Shown here: piece after piece, positions 7,155 to 7,209 of the stretch
Layout of the letters: each line of letters starts with the position of its first letter
Numbering within the stretch: the first letter of the stretch is position 1
Source: Bacteroidales bacterium
GTDB taxonomy: Bacteria > Bacteroidota > Bacteroidia > Bacteroidales > UBA1402
Length of the DNA stretch: 7,209 bases
Direction: 5' to 3'
NCBI GenBank assembly: GCA_012511135.1
Contig: JAAZGQ010000063.1
Span: 1 to 7,209, forward strand
The notes under the pieces: model-generated
What the model saw: the letters and a program-made list of their open reading frames with translations, nothing else
Told to the model about the DNA's origin: nothing
Databases searched by the model: none
Made by a program: the position numbers and the translations under genes

Positions 7155-7163
7155 GTTTAAACT
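7154..7163. promoter_or_regulatory. 10-base perfect palindrome, possible operator
   Basis: AGTTTAAACT is its own reverse complement. It ends 22 bases before the -7-like box at 7186, so it would cover or flank the -33 region of an outward promoter. AT-rich palindromes of this size also arise by chance, and no regulator is evident in the window. Confidence 0.2.
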
Positions 7164-7185
7164 GACATCCTTATCAGATTTGTTA

Positions 7186-7193
7186 TATCTTTG
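7186..7193 (+). promoter_or_regulatory. Bacteroidota-type -7 box pointing out of the window
   Basis: TATCTTTG is an exact TAnnTTTG match in the gap after the DUF3078 gene, on the plus strand. No good TTTG -33 element lies 19-21 bases upstream. It probably starts a gene that begins beyond the window edge; no start codon of that gene is seen in the remaining 16 bases. Confidence 0.5.
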
Positions 7194-7209
7194 TGTCGAT
7201 TTTTACAGG

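Noticed and set aside
1..7209. Search for defence systems, mobile elements, tRNAs or CRISPR repeats
   Set aside because: All long frames are explained by five genes, the gaps are short, and no terminal repeats, cloverleaf or spaced direct repeats were seen.

Overview
The window looks like an ordinary housekeeping segment of a Bacteroidota chromosome, most likely Bacteroidales or a relative. This rests on four things. One gene is a DUF3078-type outer-membrane protein, a family I know essentially from this phylum. The CTP synthase has the Bacteroides-like 'DGHEADLDLGHYE' block. Candidate promoters match the Bacteroidota -7 box (TAnnTTTG). No clear Shine-Dalgarno sites precede the start codons. 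I see no tRNA, rRNA, CRISPR array, insertion sequence or phage gene.

Layout. Positions 1-429 (+) hold the C-terminal end of a pyrophosphate-dependent phosphofructokinase, cut by the window edge. It converges, across a 21-base gap, on a three-gene minus-strand cluster read from 5269 down to 451: pyrG (CTP synthase, GTG start), then yidC (membrane insertase, 4 bases later), then a TviB/WbpO-type nucleotide-sugar dehydrogenase (42 bases later). A short AT-rich intergenic region at about 5270-5384 carries two back-to-back promoter-like sites. One drives the pyrG cluster; the other drives a plus-strand gene (5385-7136) for a secreted protein with an unusual D-S-L nonapeptide repeat and a C-terminal DUF3078 beta-barrel-like domain. 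The last 73 bases hold a weak hairpin, a 10-base palindrome and a promoter-like box pointing out of the window.

How the genes fit together. The minus-strand cluster spans CTP supply for nucleic acids and phospholipids, insertion of inner-membrane proteins, and production of an acidic nucleotide sugar for surface polysaccharide. The divergent gene encodes a probable outer-membrane protein. An envelope-growth theme is plausible but is inference. I did not find a convincing new multi-gene system. The items most worth a second look are the D-S-L repeat and uncharacterised middle region of the DUF3078 protein, the overlapping divergent promoters, a Lys in place of the YidC groove Arg, and a Leu at a usually basic position of the phosphofructokinase.
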